From: Owenia fusiformis
Taxonomy: Eukaryota > Annelida > Polychaeta > Sabellida > Oweniidae
DNA length: 64,000 nt
Direction of reading: 5' to 3'
NCBI GenBank assembly: GCA_903813345.2
Contig: CAIIXF020000011.1
Span: 2,628,571 to 2,692,570, forward strand
The first letter of the stretch is position 1, and every line of letters begins with the position of its first letter. The notes below the pieces were generated by a model that saw only the letters and a program-made list of their open reading frames with translations, made no database searches and was not told where the DNA came from. Shown here one piece after another: positions 1 through 11,300 of the stretch. The position numbers and the translations under genes are program-made.

Positions 1-655
1 TGAATTTTCAAAGACGCAAATCAGAAAAACAATGCCATAATTGTGATCTACTCTGAAATACCTTCAATTTGAGTATGATATAGCCATACTTTTAAGAGAT
101 CAGAAAATAATTGCGAAATCACGCATTAGGCGGTCATTTTGATTTTTTTTAGGCCCGAATCAGAAAAACGCTACAATATTTGCAATCTACTCTAAATTGC
201 CTTTCATTTGAGTATAATAAAGCTATACATCTCAAAATTAACGCAAATTCCTGTTTTCTCAACCCCCCCCCATTTACGGCCCCTGGGGGTCAGGGTGAAA
301 AACTCGGGATATATATGTGAAATAGACAGATGTTAATATACTGCCAAAATTTCAAATAATAATATTTATTATTTTGGTTTAAAATGAAAAACATAATATT
401 TTTGTGAAAAATTCCAGGCATTTTCAAACTGGCGGCCATCATTCAACAATATACATCTTTCCATTAAATATGAAGAAAATCTGTTGACTAGTATTCGAGT
501 TATCTTCCGGACAGACGGACGAATTCAAGTTCCAACATGAATACCAGGATAAGTTCTCTTGGCCTCCAGTGTGACTGACGGACAGACGGACGGACGGAGG
601 GCTTCACTATATCCCTACAGAACTTCGTTGGGATAATAAAGATACAATAAGTATA
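1..655. repeat. Dispersed repeat, copy A, with internal tandem units
   Basis: Two diverged units of about 120 bp occur in tandem. Each contains a 'caatttgagtataata' stretch and a 'gtgatctactct' stretch. They are followed by a poly-C run and a GACGGACGGACGG-type tail that ends near 'ttcactatatccctac'. The same layout recurs at 2800-3440, so this is one interspersed family seen twice. No coding potential is visible and the family cannot be named from sequence alone. Confidence 0.6.
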
Positions 656-998
656 GTAACATATACGTATTTACATTGCTTTATTTCTTTTGGTGTAGGG
701 TATACTGATATAGGCCTACAACATACAACTTAATTGCAATACAATAGGAAATATGTCACAACTACTTGACTCTATGAATATAGAATTTAAAGCATTAATA
801 CAGTGTGAAATTTAAAACATGATATCATATTGTGTTGCATAAATCATTAATTCAGGATCGGCAAGCAAATTTAGTTCTGTCATTTATTCAATTCAATTTA
901 TTTCATAATTCTTATTTAATAATATTTTATTAATATTACTTGTATAATCTTATTTTAGCTAATATCATATCCATGTCAAATACCTAATAACCCAACAT
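656..998. other. AT-rich stretch with no recognised feature
   Basis: I see no coding region, RNA gene or repeat structure here. The stretch separates repeat copy A from the inverted-terminal element that begins at 999. Confidence 0.5.
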
Positions 999-2380
999 AA
1001 AGGACCAGGGAAAGTATAGCAAGTGATTTTAGAAGGTCACTATATCTTTCACCATGAGTACTTTCTCAAAACCTGTAAAGTGGAACACCTCTTTAAATGG
1101 AACACCTCCACAAGTGGAATTGTTGGAACTTCACTTGAAAGAAAGCACATTGTTTTAAATAAAAATTAGTACCGTGGGTACTGGGCTCACATGGTGTTGC
1201 TCAAAAGTGAATGATGGCAAAATGACAGAAAATAAAAAAAATGGATATGATGTTTTTGCTGATTTTTTGTAACAAAATTATTTCATACAACTACTCTTTA
1301 CAAAGACATGGCTTTTACAATGCAGGACACCTGAAATTATTCGTAAAGCTAGGAAATGGGCCAAAAGTGAATTTCACAAGACAAAAATGGTGGCCGTTTT
1401 GAAAATAGGCGAGCTTTTGAAGCAGGAGTCACAGTTTTTTTTTCTTTATTAATGCTGAACAAAAATATTCTAAAACAGGAATCCTATCTACAGAGGATTT
1501 AAAAAGAGCCAAGTGTTGACAGACATTGGTTTTTAAACTTGCCACTATCTTGGACTGACTGAGAGACAGATGGACAAATAAATGTTAACTAAAATGGCTG
1601 AAAAAAAAATTGGATATGATTTTTTGCCGATTTTTTGTTACAAAATTATTTCATACAACTACTCTTTACATTGACATGGATTTTACAATGCAGGACACCT
1701 GAAATTATTTGGAAAGCTAGGAAATGGGTCAAAAGTGAATTTTTCGAGACAAAAATGGGGGCTATTTTGAAAATAGGCGAGCTTTTTAACCAGGAGTCAT
1801 AGGGGAGTTTTCTGTATTTATGTTGAACATAAATAACTTAAAACGGGAATCTTATCGACAGAGGTTTTCAGGCAAATGGTCCAAAAGTGGATTTCGCGAG
1901 ACAGATGGACAAATCCATGTTAACTAAAATGGCTGAAAATAAAAAAACGAATACAATTTTTTGCTGATTTTTTATAACAAAATTATTTCATATAACTACT
2001 CTTCACATTGACATGGATTTTAACAATGCAGGACACCTGACATTATTTGTATAGCTAGGAAATGGGTCAAAAATGAATTTCACGAGACAAAAATGGCAGC
2101 CATCTTGAAAATAGGTGAGCCTTAGAACCAGGAGTCGGAGGGGAGTTTTCTGTATTGATGTTGAACAAAAATAACTCAAAACGAGAATCATATCGACATA
2201 GGTTTTAAAACGTGCCACTATTTTTGACGGACCGACGGATGGACGCACGCACGGACAGACAAGTGAGTGATTGCAAAAGCTCACCATGTGAGCTAAAAAC
2301 CACTGCCCTTTGGCAAGAAAGTACTAATGGATTAAGATATAACTGTCCAAAATCACTTGCCATACTGTACCTGGTCCTTT
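999..2380. mobile_element. Non-autonomous inverted-terminal element with three internal tandem units
   Basis: The left end begins AAAGGACCAGG with 'aagtatagcaagtgatttt' inside it. It is mirrored at 2309-2380 by 'aaaatcacttgcca...ctggtccttt', giving terminal inverted repeats of about 70 bp. Just inside, a second inverted motif (ctcacatggtg / caccatgtgag) occurs near 1190 and 2283. The core is three tandem copies of a 335-375 bp unit starting near 1218, 1592 and 1926; each contains 'gcaggacacctga' and 'aaaataggcgagct'. No transposase is visible, so it is a MITE-like passenger. The superfamily is not identifiable because I see no clear target duplication. Confidence 0.75.
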
Positions 2381-2800
2381 GAAACAGACCCAAACATAAT
2401 TTTTTATCATACAAAAATCGAGTAAAAAGGACCTGTTTATAGAGTGACAATACACCATGGTAGTGTACAAGGTCAAATAATTTTTTTTTGAATTTCATGA
2501 GGCGTTTTAGCGAAAAAATGTTCCTTTAACCCACCTAGGAGAAAAGTCGAGCTTGTTAAAGTTACTGACATGCCCAATTTTTCAGTAGTTTTGACTTGAA
2601 ACGATAAATCCTTGTGTTCTTATAAAATGAATTTCTTCATTAATAATGGCTCAATATACTTAAAAGTAAGCTCAAAATACTGGGAATTGAATAATCTCTC
2701 CAATAAAACCTTATACACATATGATTGTTTATTTCAGAGATCATAAAGACAACACATTACATGTATTTGAGATCTTATGTTATATAATGTGCCCATACTT
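2381..2800. other. No recognised feature
   Basis: AT-rich sequence between the inverted-terminal element and repeat copy B. Nothing coding or structured is apparent. Confidence 0.45.
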
Positions 2801-3440
2801 TAGGCAGCCAGTTTGAGGGAAGAATCAGAAAACAATATAATAATTGTGATCTACTCTAAAATTCTTTCAATTTGAGTATAATAATATTCTTACTTTGAAG
2901 AGATGGGTGAAATATTGTGAAATTCCCTATTAGGTGGCCATTTTGAATTTTCTGAGGATCAAATCAGAAAAACAATACCATTATTGTGATCTACTCTGCA
3001 ATGCCTTCAATTTGAGTGTAATATAGCCATATAGCCTTATTTTTGGAAGTGGTCGGGAAATTGTGAAATCCCAATTTAGACAGCCTTTGAATTTTCTTAA
3101 ATCTAAATCGGAAAAACAATACTTAACTTGAAATCTGTTTGAATTAATCTTTCATTTTAGCATTATAGAGCTATACATGAACTGAAAAAGATCTCAAAAC
3201 AAACGAAAATTCCAGTATTCCCGACCCCATACACATACCTAGGGGCCAGGCTGAAAAACTTTAAAGTGGTAGCCATCTCGAAAAATTTTTTTTTTGTTTA
3301 AAACAATTACCAATACACATCTTTTCACCAAATATGAAAAAAATTCATCCACTAGTATTTGAGTTGTTCAATGGATGGACTGGGGGCTCACTATATCCCT
3401 ACCAAACCTTGTTTGTTGGAATTAAGTTAACTGTCCCAAC
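2800..3440. repeat. Dispersed repeat, copy B (related to 1-655)
   Basis: About three diverged units matching copy A occur in direct orientation. They share 'gtgatctactct', 'caatttgagtataat' and a 'ggccattttgaatttt' block. The copy also keeps the terminal 'ctatatccctac' motif near 3400. Together the two copies bracket the 999-2380 element. Confidence 0.6.
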
Positions 3441-3989
3441 ACTACTGTCATATGGTTGGTTTAGACTGTTGAAGCTGACACAGGAGGGGAGTAGGAAGAC
3501 TGTTGTATTCATCGTCAATGTTCAGAAATTTCTAGACAGCAACAGAAGTCCAGCTGATCCCACAGAATGCTGTTTGACCCTCTTGCTCCGAAGTCAAAGT
3601 ATGCTGTCATCAAAACATCCTTTCAATAGGTCATTCAGTTGTTGCTTTTACAAAATCTGAAAAATGAGTAGTCAAGTATCAGAAGTCTGCAATTTTACAG
3701 TTTGAATCTTTCTGCTTAGATCTATCAAGTGGAAATGATTCAGGAAAAGGCCATCACAACAAAACAAACATGCACAGCACCTTCGATATGATTAACAGTT
3801 TTGGTGTGATTACCTTTTTCAATTGTATTTTGAAAGATTTGGTCCTGTCACCTTATCAGTGTTCTCAATGGCATTTCCATTGAGCCAAAGCATTCATTCT
3901 GGAGGTTGTTGACCATAATGCACCAAGATGAGATATTGCGTAGAAAATAAATTAGTCAGCATTTAGATCTGGGGTATCATTTCCATTAC
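3441..3989. other. No recognised feature
   Basis: Unique-looking sequence just upstream of the truncated LINE. Open frames here are short and show no recognisable domain. Confidence 0.4.
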
Positions 3990-5050
3990 CCCAAAATACC
4001 ATTTATGCGGATGACACTAATATATTATGTAGTGATTCCAATCTTGATAATTTGACCACAACCGTAAATTCTGAACTGTGTGACATCAATGATTGGTTGT
4101 TGGCCAATAAACTCACTTTAAATGTTAAGAAAACAAAATACATGGTCTTTGGAAATAAAAGAAATATATCTGTGAACAATGAAATAAAAATTGCAAATTC
4201 TAACCTTGAAAAAGTAGATGAGATAGGATTCCTGGGAGTAATTATTGATTCAAAATTATCTTGGGCTCCCCATATCAATGCTCTTCATAGAAAAGTTTCA
4301 AATGTTATAGGAATGTTATATCGAACAAATTATGCTCATACTTTAAATTCAAAGATGATAATATATAACTCTCTGATTTTTTCTCATCTTAATTACTGTA
4401 ATATTTTATGGGGAAATGCTTGTAAGAATCTATTAAATAAACTACTGATATGCAAAAGAAATTTGTTAGATTAATAACAAATTCAGATAGATTAGCTCAC
4501 ACATTCCCAATTTTTCAAGATCTTAAAATACTTAATATTTATCATATTCACACAATCCAAACTGTTTCATTCATGAAAAAAGTTATAAGCAAATCTGTAC
4601 AGTTCCCTTCAAAATTATACGATCACTATTTCAAAACTAGAGAAAACATACATCAACGGATAACTCGATTTGGTCATAACTTAGATATTCCTAAACATAG
4701 AACCAGAATTGGTGAAAATTCTATTAAGGTCCATGGTTCATATATATGGAATTCCCTCAATGAAGATATTAGAAATAAACCATTAAATTCACTCATATCT
4801 CGTTTGAAAATTGACCTCCTGAGTACAGAGTAACCAAAACATTTATTTCATTTCTTTATTGTCTCATATTATTGTATTTGTATATTGTATTTATATTATA
4901 TTATTGTTTTGACCTATGTACCACTTTAAATGTTCACAGTTTATCATGTTTATTGTAAATTGGGGTGTCATAGCCTGTATAATGTTGTAATTTTTGTAAT
5001 GAAAACTGAAATAAATTATTTTGAAATTGAAAATTGAATTGAAATTGATT
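3990..5050 (+). mobile_element. 5'-truncated LINE, reverse-transcriptase C-terminal half and 3' tail
   Basis: The plus strand opens with the RT catalytic motif YADDTN (about 4000). It continues with typical LINE RT C-terminal sequence: 'LNVKKTKYMVFGNK', 'FLGVIIDSKLSW', 'SLIFSHLNYCNILWG', then 'QKKFVRLITNS' and a closing 'WNSLNEDIR' block ending at 4833. The reading moves from frame 4052-4474 to frame 4450-4833, so one frameshift lies near 4445. The 3' end is a TTGAAA-type simple repeat around 4995-5048. The layout is of the Jockey/CR1/L2 group; the exact clade is not assigned. Endonuclease and ORF1 are absent, which is the usual 5' truncation. It is dead as a mobile element. Confidence 0.9.
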
Positions 5051-5720
5051 TAGGTTGTAAAATAGAATGTGCTAATGAAGGTTAAAACAGAAATTATTTA
5101 CCTGATATTATGAAGGCCTTCATAAAAAGTTATTGTGAAATCCATTGTCTTCTAACAGCCACAGTACCAATTCATTCCTGAAACTGAAAATTATTATCCA
5201 AATATTAAATAATACATAATTTTAAAGTTCGAAATGGAATCCGAAAATTCTATTATAAAATATATGATCATTTTAAGCAAGGAAAAAAGAGAGAACATTT
5301 ATGTTACAGCAGCAGAGAAGATTCAATCTATGTATTAGCTAGAATAAGAAGTTATGAGACAAGAATGATGATTAATAGTCTATTTCTACACAATTTTAAA
5401 TCAGAGTCAAAAATGTTTATCTTTTTAACCCAAATGGTAATGGGTTAGGTACAACACAATGAATTTGACTTCGTGTTTTATCTCAGTGAAATTTACCTGC
5501 GCCTTATACCATATACTACATGTACATCTGGAGCTTGCATATGACCCTAAACTTCCAAAATGCATGGTGAATATAATATAGACTAGAATTTTCTTATTTT
5601 CGTCCTATGAATGATATCTCTAACATTTACAAATAAAAATATCAAGAAGCTAGACCAAATCTTTCTGAAACAATGAAAATATCAGTTTGCTCAAATTTCA
5701 CTCTCATGTTCATAGGCCCA
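5051..5720. other. No recognised feature
   Basis: AT-rich sequence with no supported gene, between the LINE tail and the foldback element. Confidence 0.45.
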
Positions 5721-5725
5721 GGTTA

Positions 5726-6967
5726 CACGGGGTACCATCGAATAATTTTGGCAACGTACCGGAGAACGACATTTTACTAAGAAATTTCAATAATTTAGCA
5801 CAATATATTTTTTAACTAGAGTTCTACTTTGATTTTGACAAAAGTAAGTATTCCATGCAATGGCTATTTCATTCATGAGTTTGTAGGAATTCTGTTGGAA
5901 CCCAGTTCTGATCAAGTACGAAGTTATTGAAATCGGCGCAGTCGGACTTTACTCCGAAAGATGGTTTTTCGATTATAACTTTTTACAACATTTAAGTATA
6001 GACTTTTGAAAAAAGTACAGAATAGTCCTTATACTATTGAATAATTCTGTTATTTCTGATTCACACGACTCTGATTTGTTTAATTAAAAAAAAGGTTTTA
6101 AAAATATTACTTAGGAACGTAACCGGAGCTGGGAACGTAACCGGAGCAGATCAGTTGAATTATTTAATCAAAAAAATAAAATATATGATTTAAAGCATAT
6201 ATATTAATAAGTATTACATACCCAGCGAAGCATTTGTATTGAAGTCAATGGAGGTGAAGGTCGGCTATATATTCCTGTATAGCCGCCAAACCTTTTACCA
6301 TGACAATCTTATGACGTCATCGGGACGTCATGTTTCATTTCTTCCTAATTTCACTCGCACACAGACACGTGGCGTCATTGATATAACGTAGCCATGATAT
6401 AAAAGTATGTAATACAACAGTTATGTCCGTATCATTGAATATATGCCTTCGGTCTGTCGTAATATAACCCTCGCAAGCTCGGGCTATATTGGTGACAGAC
6501 CTCAGGCATATATTCAATGATAGGGACATAACTGCTAAATACGCATTCGAACAATCCCGTATGTTTTTAAATTAGTATATGTGCTTTAAAAAGTAAAACT
6601 TTTTTTTTAATTAAACAAATCAGAGTCGTGTGAATTAGAAATAACAGAATTATTCAAAAGTATAAGGACTATTCTGTACTTTTTTCAAAAATCTATACTT
6701 AAATGTTGAGAAAAGTTTGATCGAAAAACCATCTTTTGGAGTAAAGTCCGTCTGCGCCGATTTCAATAACTTCGTACTTGATCAGAACTGGGTTCCAACA
6801 GAAATCCTACAAACTCATGAATGAAATAGTTATTGCATGGAATACTTACTTTTGTCAAAATCAAAATAGAACTCTAGTTAAAAAATATATTGTGCTAAAT
6901 TATTGCCATTTCTTAGTAAAATGTCGTTTTCCGGTACGTTGCCAAAATTATTCGATGGTACCCCGTG
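5726..6967. mobile_element. Foldback DNA element with about 370-bp inverted arms
   Basis: The left arm (5726 to about 6095) begins CACGGGGTACCATCGAAT. It is mirrored almost base for base by the right arm (about 6598-6967), which ends ATTCGATGGTACCCCGTG. Identity by eye is over 90 percent. The flanks carry GGTTA at 5721-5725 and again at 6968-6972, a perfect 5-bp target duplication. The central 500 bp carries two copies of AACGTAACCGGAGC and a separate nested palindrome (6418-6535). No transposase is encoded. Arms this similar suggest a fairly recent insertion or arm-to-arm conversion. Confidence 0.9.
6418..6535. repeat. Nested palindrome inside the foldback element
   Basis: Arms of about 42 bp (starting CAGTTATGTCC and ending GGACATAACTG) face each other around a short core, CCCTCGCAAGCTCGGG. 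The core resembles the centres of other palindromes in this window (10428, 47061, 47561). It is probably a second, smaller palindromic repeat inserted in the larger one. Confidence 0.75.
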
Positions 6968-6972
6968 GGTTA

Positions 6973-7934
6973 AAGTATTTAGTAAGTCTTATATTATATG
7001 CAAAAGTTTGAAAATGTTTAAGTAAGTTTATTCATTACTTCAGAGAATATTTATCCCATTGTGACTTTCGACTAGTATCCCCTAGTCTTTTATATAATAT
7101 ATAGACCAGAGAGATGAACTTACATAGAACCACTTTGAAGAAGATTTTGGACAGATTTGGGAATACATGTACAATTTGATACCAGTTAGGAGAACTCGTA
7201 CCTAGACTGCGAGTTTTTTAAATATTTCGACTGAAGTGGGGCACCTGTGAATATTATATTGGACTTACTTATACTATACTTTGACCTGGGCCTATGCTCA
7301 TGCTGTACCTTATCAGGCCCGTAGCAAGGCCCCTCTTTCAAAATTATGCAGTTTTCACCAGTTCGAGCACCTTTTGCATGAAATTTTAGCCAAAACTGTC
7401 AAAAAGCTCCCCCTAGGCAAAAGCTCCCCATTGGTAAAACCCCTCCCATTTGTAAAAAGTGTCTACTGGCCTGCATATACCGAACAATCAACTGTCAAGC
7501 TTACTTTTTATAACATGGGAAATCCTCACTTCAGCAAGTCCAGCTGTGGCATTTATTTATGGTGAGCGCTGCATGCGATGATAAGGTAACAGAATTACAT
7601 GTATGTCTGACACAATTGGTGATGTTTGCTCTTGATGTTCCAACATGTTGTCATCCCATGGACTTTAGTCTAAAGGTCCGTTGACTTGTCATCCTTTCCT
7701 CTCAACTCAGCATAATTCTAAAAACACCTTCCGTCCGATTTGGAACTCTAAATTTTTAAATCTTTCACTTTCAGCCTCCTAGTATTCACATTGAAATGAA
7801 CAAGACACTTCTATATGTCTGTGATATGTAACTTAAGTTTCTACATATTTACTGATGTAGTATATACATCAAATATACGAGGTTTATTGAATCTAGGTCT
7901 AATCTAAAATATATTTTCTTTTTTCTTTCGAGAA
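6973..7934. other. No recognised feature
   Basis: No supported gene or repeat. Short open frames here show no domain or coding character. Confidence 0.4.
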
Positions 7935-7954
7935 CCGGTGTGAAAGTTTATACG

Positions 7955-8175
7955 GTCTCCTATTTTGAAAGTCCGATAGACTCTAACTCCTGGGTTTACA
8001 AGTCCTGGACTTTAAAATCTAGAATATATATTCCCACGGACTTCTAAACCTTAGTAATGAACGTCTTGGTTATGGGATTTATTGTCTCTTGTGGACTTGT
8101 AAACCTAGATTCAATTATCCATAAGATTTCAACCGGACTATCACACCTAAGATTTATAGTCTGGATATGCTACAG
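7955..8175. repeat. Left subterminal motif array of the Ginger element
   Basis: Several 'agtcc', 'ggact' and 'aagtcctggact' motifs are packed into 220 bp next to the left terminus, together with 'cctgggtttacaagtcc'. The matching right zone holds 'taaacccagg' and 'aagtcc' in inverted sense. Such clusters commonly bind transposase; here that is inference. Confidence 0.5.
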
Positions 8176-8389
8176 TTATCTTTAGGCCTGCGTCGCAAAA
8201 ACAAATAAACAAACCAACAAACAAATTACTAGTATGTCGCATTACACTTTTATTTGCGAATTGTTACGTCAGTTTCGTTTTTCGACGTCAGACGTACAGT
8301 ACAATTATATACTAATAATTATTACATCATTATTCGAGAGTTATTGGTGAAACTGTTTTAAGTTACAGCCATTTACGTTTTTTTTTTAA

Positions 8390-11300
8390 ATTTGTCCTTT
8401 TTTATTTTTAATCTTGTAGATCCCTGCCCTCTCCACCCCTGCAATTTCGAAGGGGCCAGTCCACGGCTTCTCAGTCTTGCCCCCCTTTCTGTCTTGTCTT
8501 CTTAAGTTGCGCATCAATACTAATGAACCTACTGCCAAATCCTGTAAAGTTATTACATTTATTTACTTCTTCTCCACGATTACCATTACATACCATTACA
8601 TATTTTATCAATTAATGTATTATTATTTCAAGCACTTATTAGGAGGTTTTCAATTATGTCCGTTATCAGTAGTTGCAAATCATATCGTGGAAGTCGATAA
8701 AATGTAAACATTGTTTTGGACCTCCTGTATGTGCACAAAAGTGAAATAGCTTTCAGTACCTTTTGTGGATTTCTTCTTTTGTCGTAATTTTTCTTCTGGC
8801 GATCTTGTGCTGTTTTGATGTTTGACAACACTTTAACCCCGATTGCATTCATTTTCTCCAGTTTTTGGTTTGTTGAAAGAACGACATCATGGTCAGAATC
8901 TTCCTCAGAATCATCAAGATCTTCATCACTATCGTGCTGCACTTCACTGGGCAGTGTTGCTTCTCTGTATGAAGGCGTCAAAAAGATTCGATATTAAATT
9001 TACAATTAATAACAGTAAGTTATTGAAGTGATAAGAATCTGTTACTGAAGCCGAACTCCGTTCAAAAAGATGAAGCTATAACAATATTATAGTTATGCAT
9101 ATTAACCAAGGTGAAGATATGTATTCCATTAAGACACAAACTCATTAAATATCAGCTCTGCATTGTGAATTGAAACCGGTTGAATCTAAATAACAGTTTG
9201 TATCCATTTCATTGTCAGTGCATGAGTATGGTATAAATTTTTATTTTGCATCTTATTTTGTATCTTATTAGTTATCATTGTTTTCCGTTCATTTAAAAGC
9301 TGCTGTATGTTAAGTGTAAAAAAGTACTTTCGCAACTTACTTTCCGTACATGAGGAAAAATGGTGTATATTTTGTGGAAGCGTGCTTGCTGGTATTGTAA
9401 GCAAAAACCAAACTGGGCAAAACCTCATCCCATTCTAATTCAGTTTCCTGGCCAGATTCCACGAAATCATCTGTTTCTGCTAAGGTTTTTACTTGCTTAA
9501 GTATCATAGTTTCCAGTGTCTGATTGAACCGTTCTTGAAAAAAAGAAAAAAACATGAACATATATCGCCAGTGTGAAGTCTATAAAAGCATATGAGCCTG
9601 TATAAAACGTGGACTAGTCAATACAGATGAACGAAAGGTTCTAAATAATGCCTTCACAAAACCACTTGATTAAACATTTTCTTTTGACAAACTGACGGTT
9701 TCCTTCAATCAAAAGTTTGGAGTTAAAAAGTTACTTGATCGCATTTTATAGCTACCATGGTTCCAATGTTTACTGTATAATAATTTTGAATAATTTACAA
9801 GTGTGAACGCTTATATAAGTATCCCATTAATGTTGACCAATACACATACATGGCGATATCAAATAGAATTTACCTGTCAATCCATTACACTGGGGATGAT
9901 ATGCGGTTGTCCTTCTGTGGTCAACATCCAGAAGAAGGCATATCGAATCCAACAACTGGTTATTGAATTCGCGTCCTTGATCTGATATTAGCTTTTCTGC
10001 AAATCCAAGTCTGAAAGAGATTAAATACAGAATATCACATCATTTTGAGTGATATCATTTTTATCACCGAGTTGATATCTACGGGGCGATGAAATAATAT
10101 CATGAGAAATGATTTGATATTGGGTTTATCCCATGATTACAATCATGAATTAAAAAAAAATCAAAAATCAATAAAATTCGTTTATCACACGGATATGCGT
10201 GTAATAAACGATATCAATTCTTTTATTACACGGATATGCGTGTGATAAATGATATCACACGCTTATGAGTTTGATAAACCATTTTCTGGGAAATATCCCA
10301 CGGATTTAAATAATATCAGAAATAGCAATAGCTGTTATTGTACAGATAACATATTAATCATGGGATAAATAAGGGTTATGTCCTGGGAGGTTTTGATATA
10401 GGGTATATCCTGAGGGATATATTTATATCTCCCCGAGGGACCGAAGGGACCAAGGGGAGATATGGATATTTCCCGAGGGATAACCCTTATATCCAAAACC
10501 GACCGTACAAAACTGGTGTATCTCATACTTGAGTAGGGTTTTTGAAGTGTTTTCATTTTCAGTAGAGAAAATTCTCAACATCGATTTGGTTTTCGAATCT
10601 TACGTTTATCACTCATTTTCGTGTCTATTATCCATTTTTTTTATTTTTACAGAATCTCACTCGACTTTTCAGATTAATTGGCCTGAAGAAGTCCCACGAA
10701 AAAAGAACAATTATATTGAAAAAATTCCCGGGAGCGGAATGGATATGTACGTTAATTATATCTCCCCGAATTTGGCCTGGAGCGGGACATATACAATACA
10801 TCCTACCCGCTCCTCAGATACGATATATATTCCCATGTGATATCTACCCCATACCCACTCAAGTATGAGATACAAGGAATTATCTCATGGTTGCAAGGAT
10901 ATAGATTTTATGGTTTTAATGTGCTAATATATTTTATTGGTGATATTTTATTGTTCTGAAAATTAATGTTAATAAATCTAGTTAAAATTGAACCGATAGT
11001 TCAATTTTCGCTGTGTAATAAGTTCTAATGGGATAATCGAACAATCTTCTGGTTTTTCAAAAAGATCAATTACAAGCATATTGCCTCATGGATGTCACCA
11101 TCATAACCTTCTCTGTGCTCAATCGTGATACCACACACGAATATATAAAGGATATTTTTTCAAGATCTCAAGCAATAATCAATAACGCTTTCCATACATT
11201 TATTAATTATTCTTTAATCAACAAACCTTGTATCATACCAATAATACACTTGATATAAGACAGATTAGAATATGTTTGCATACCTTAGAAACATTGAGCA

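Noticed and set aside
3334-3660. 108-codon open frame as a host gene
   Set aside because: It overlaps the end of a dispersed repeat, has no domain, and its composition follows the repeat.
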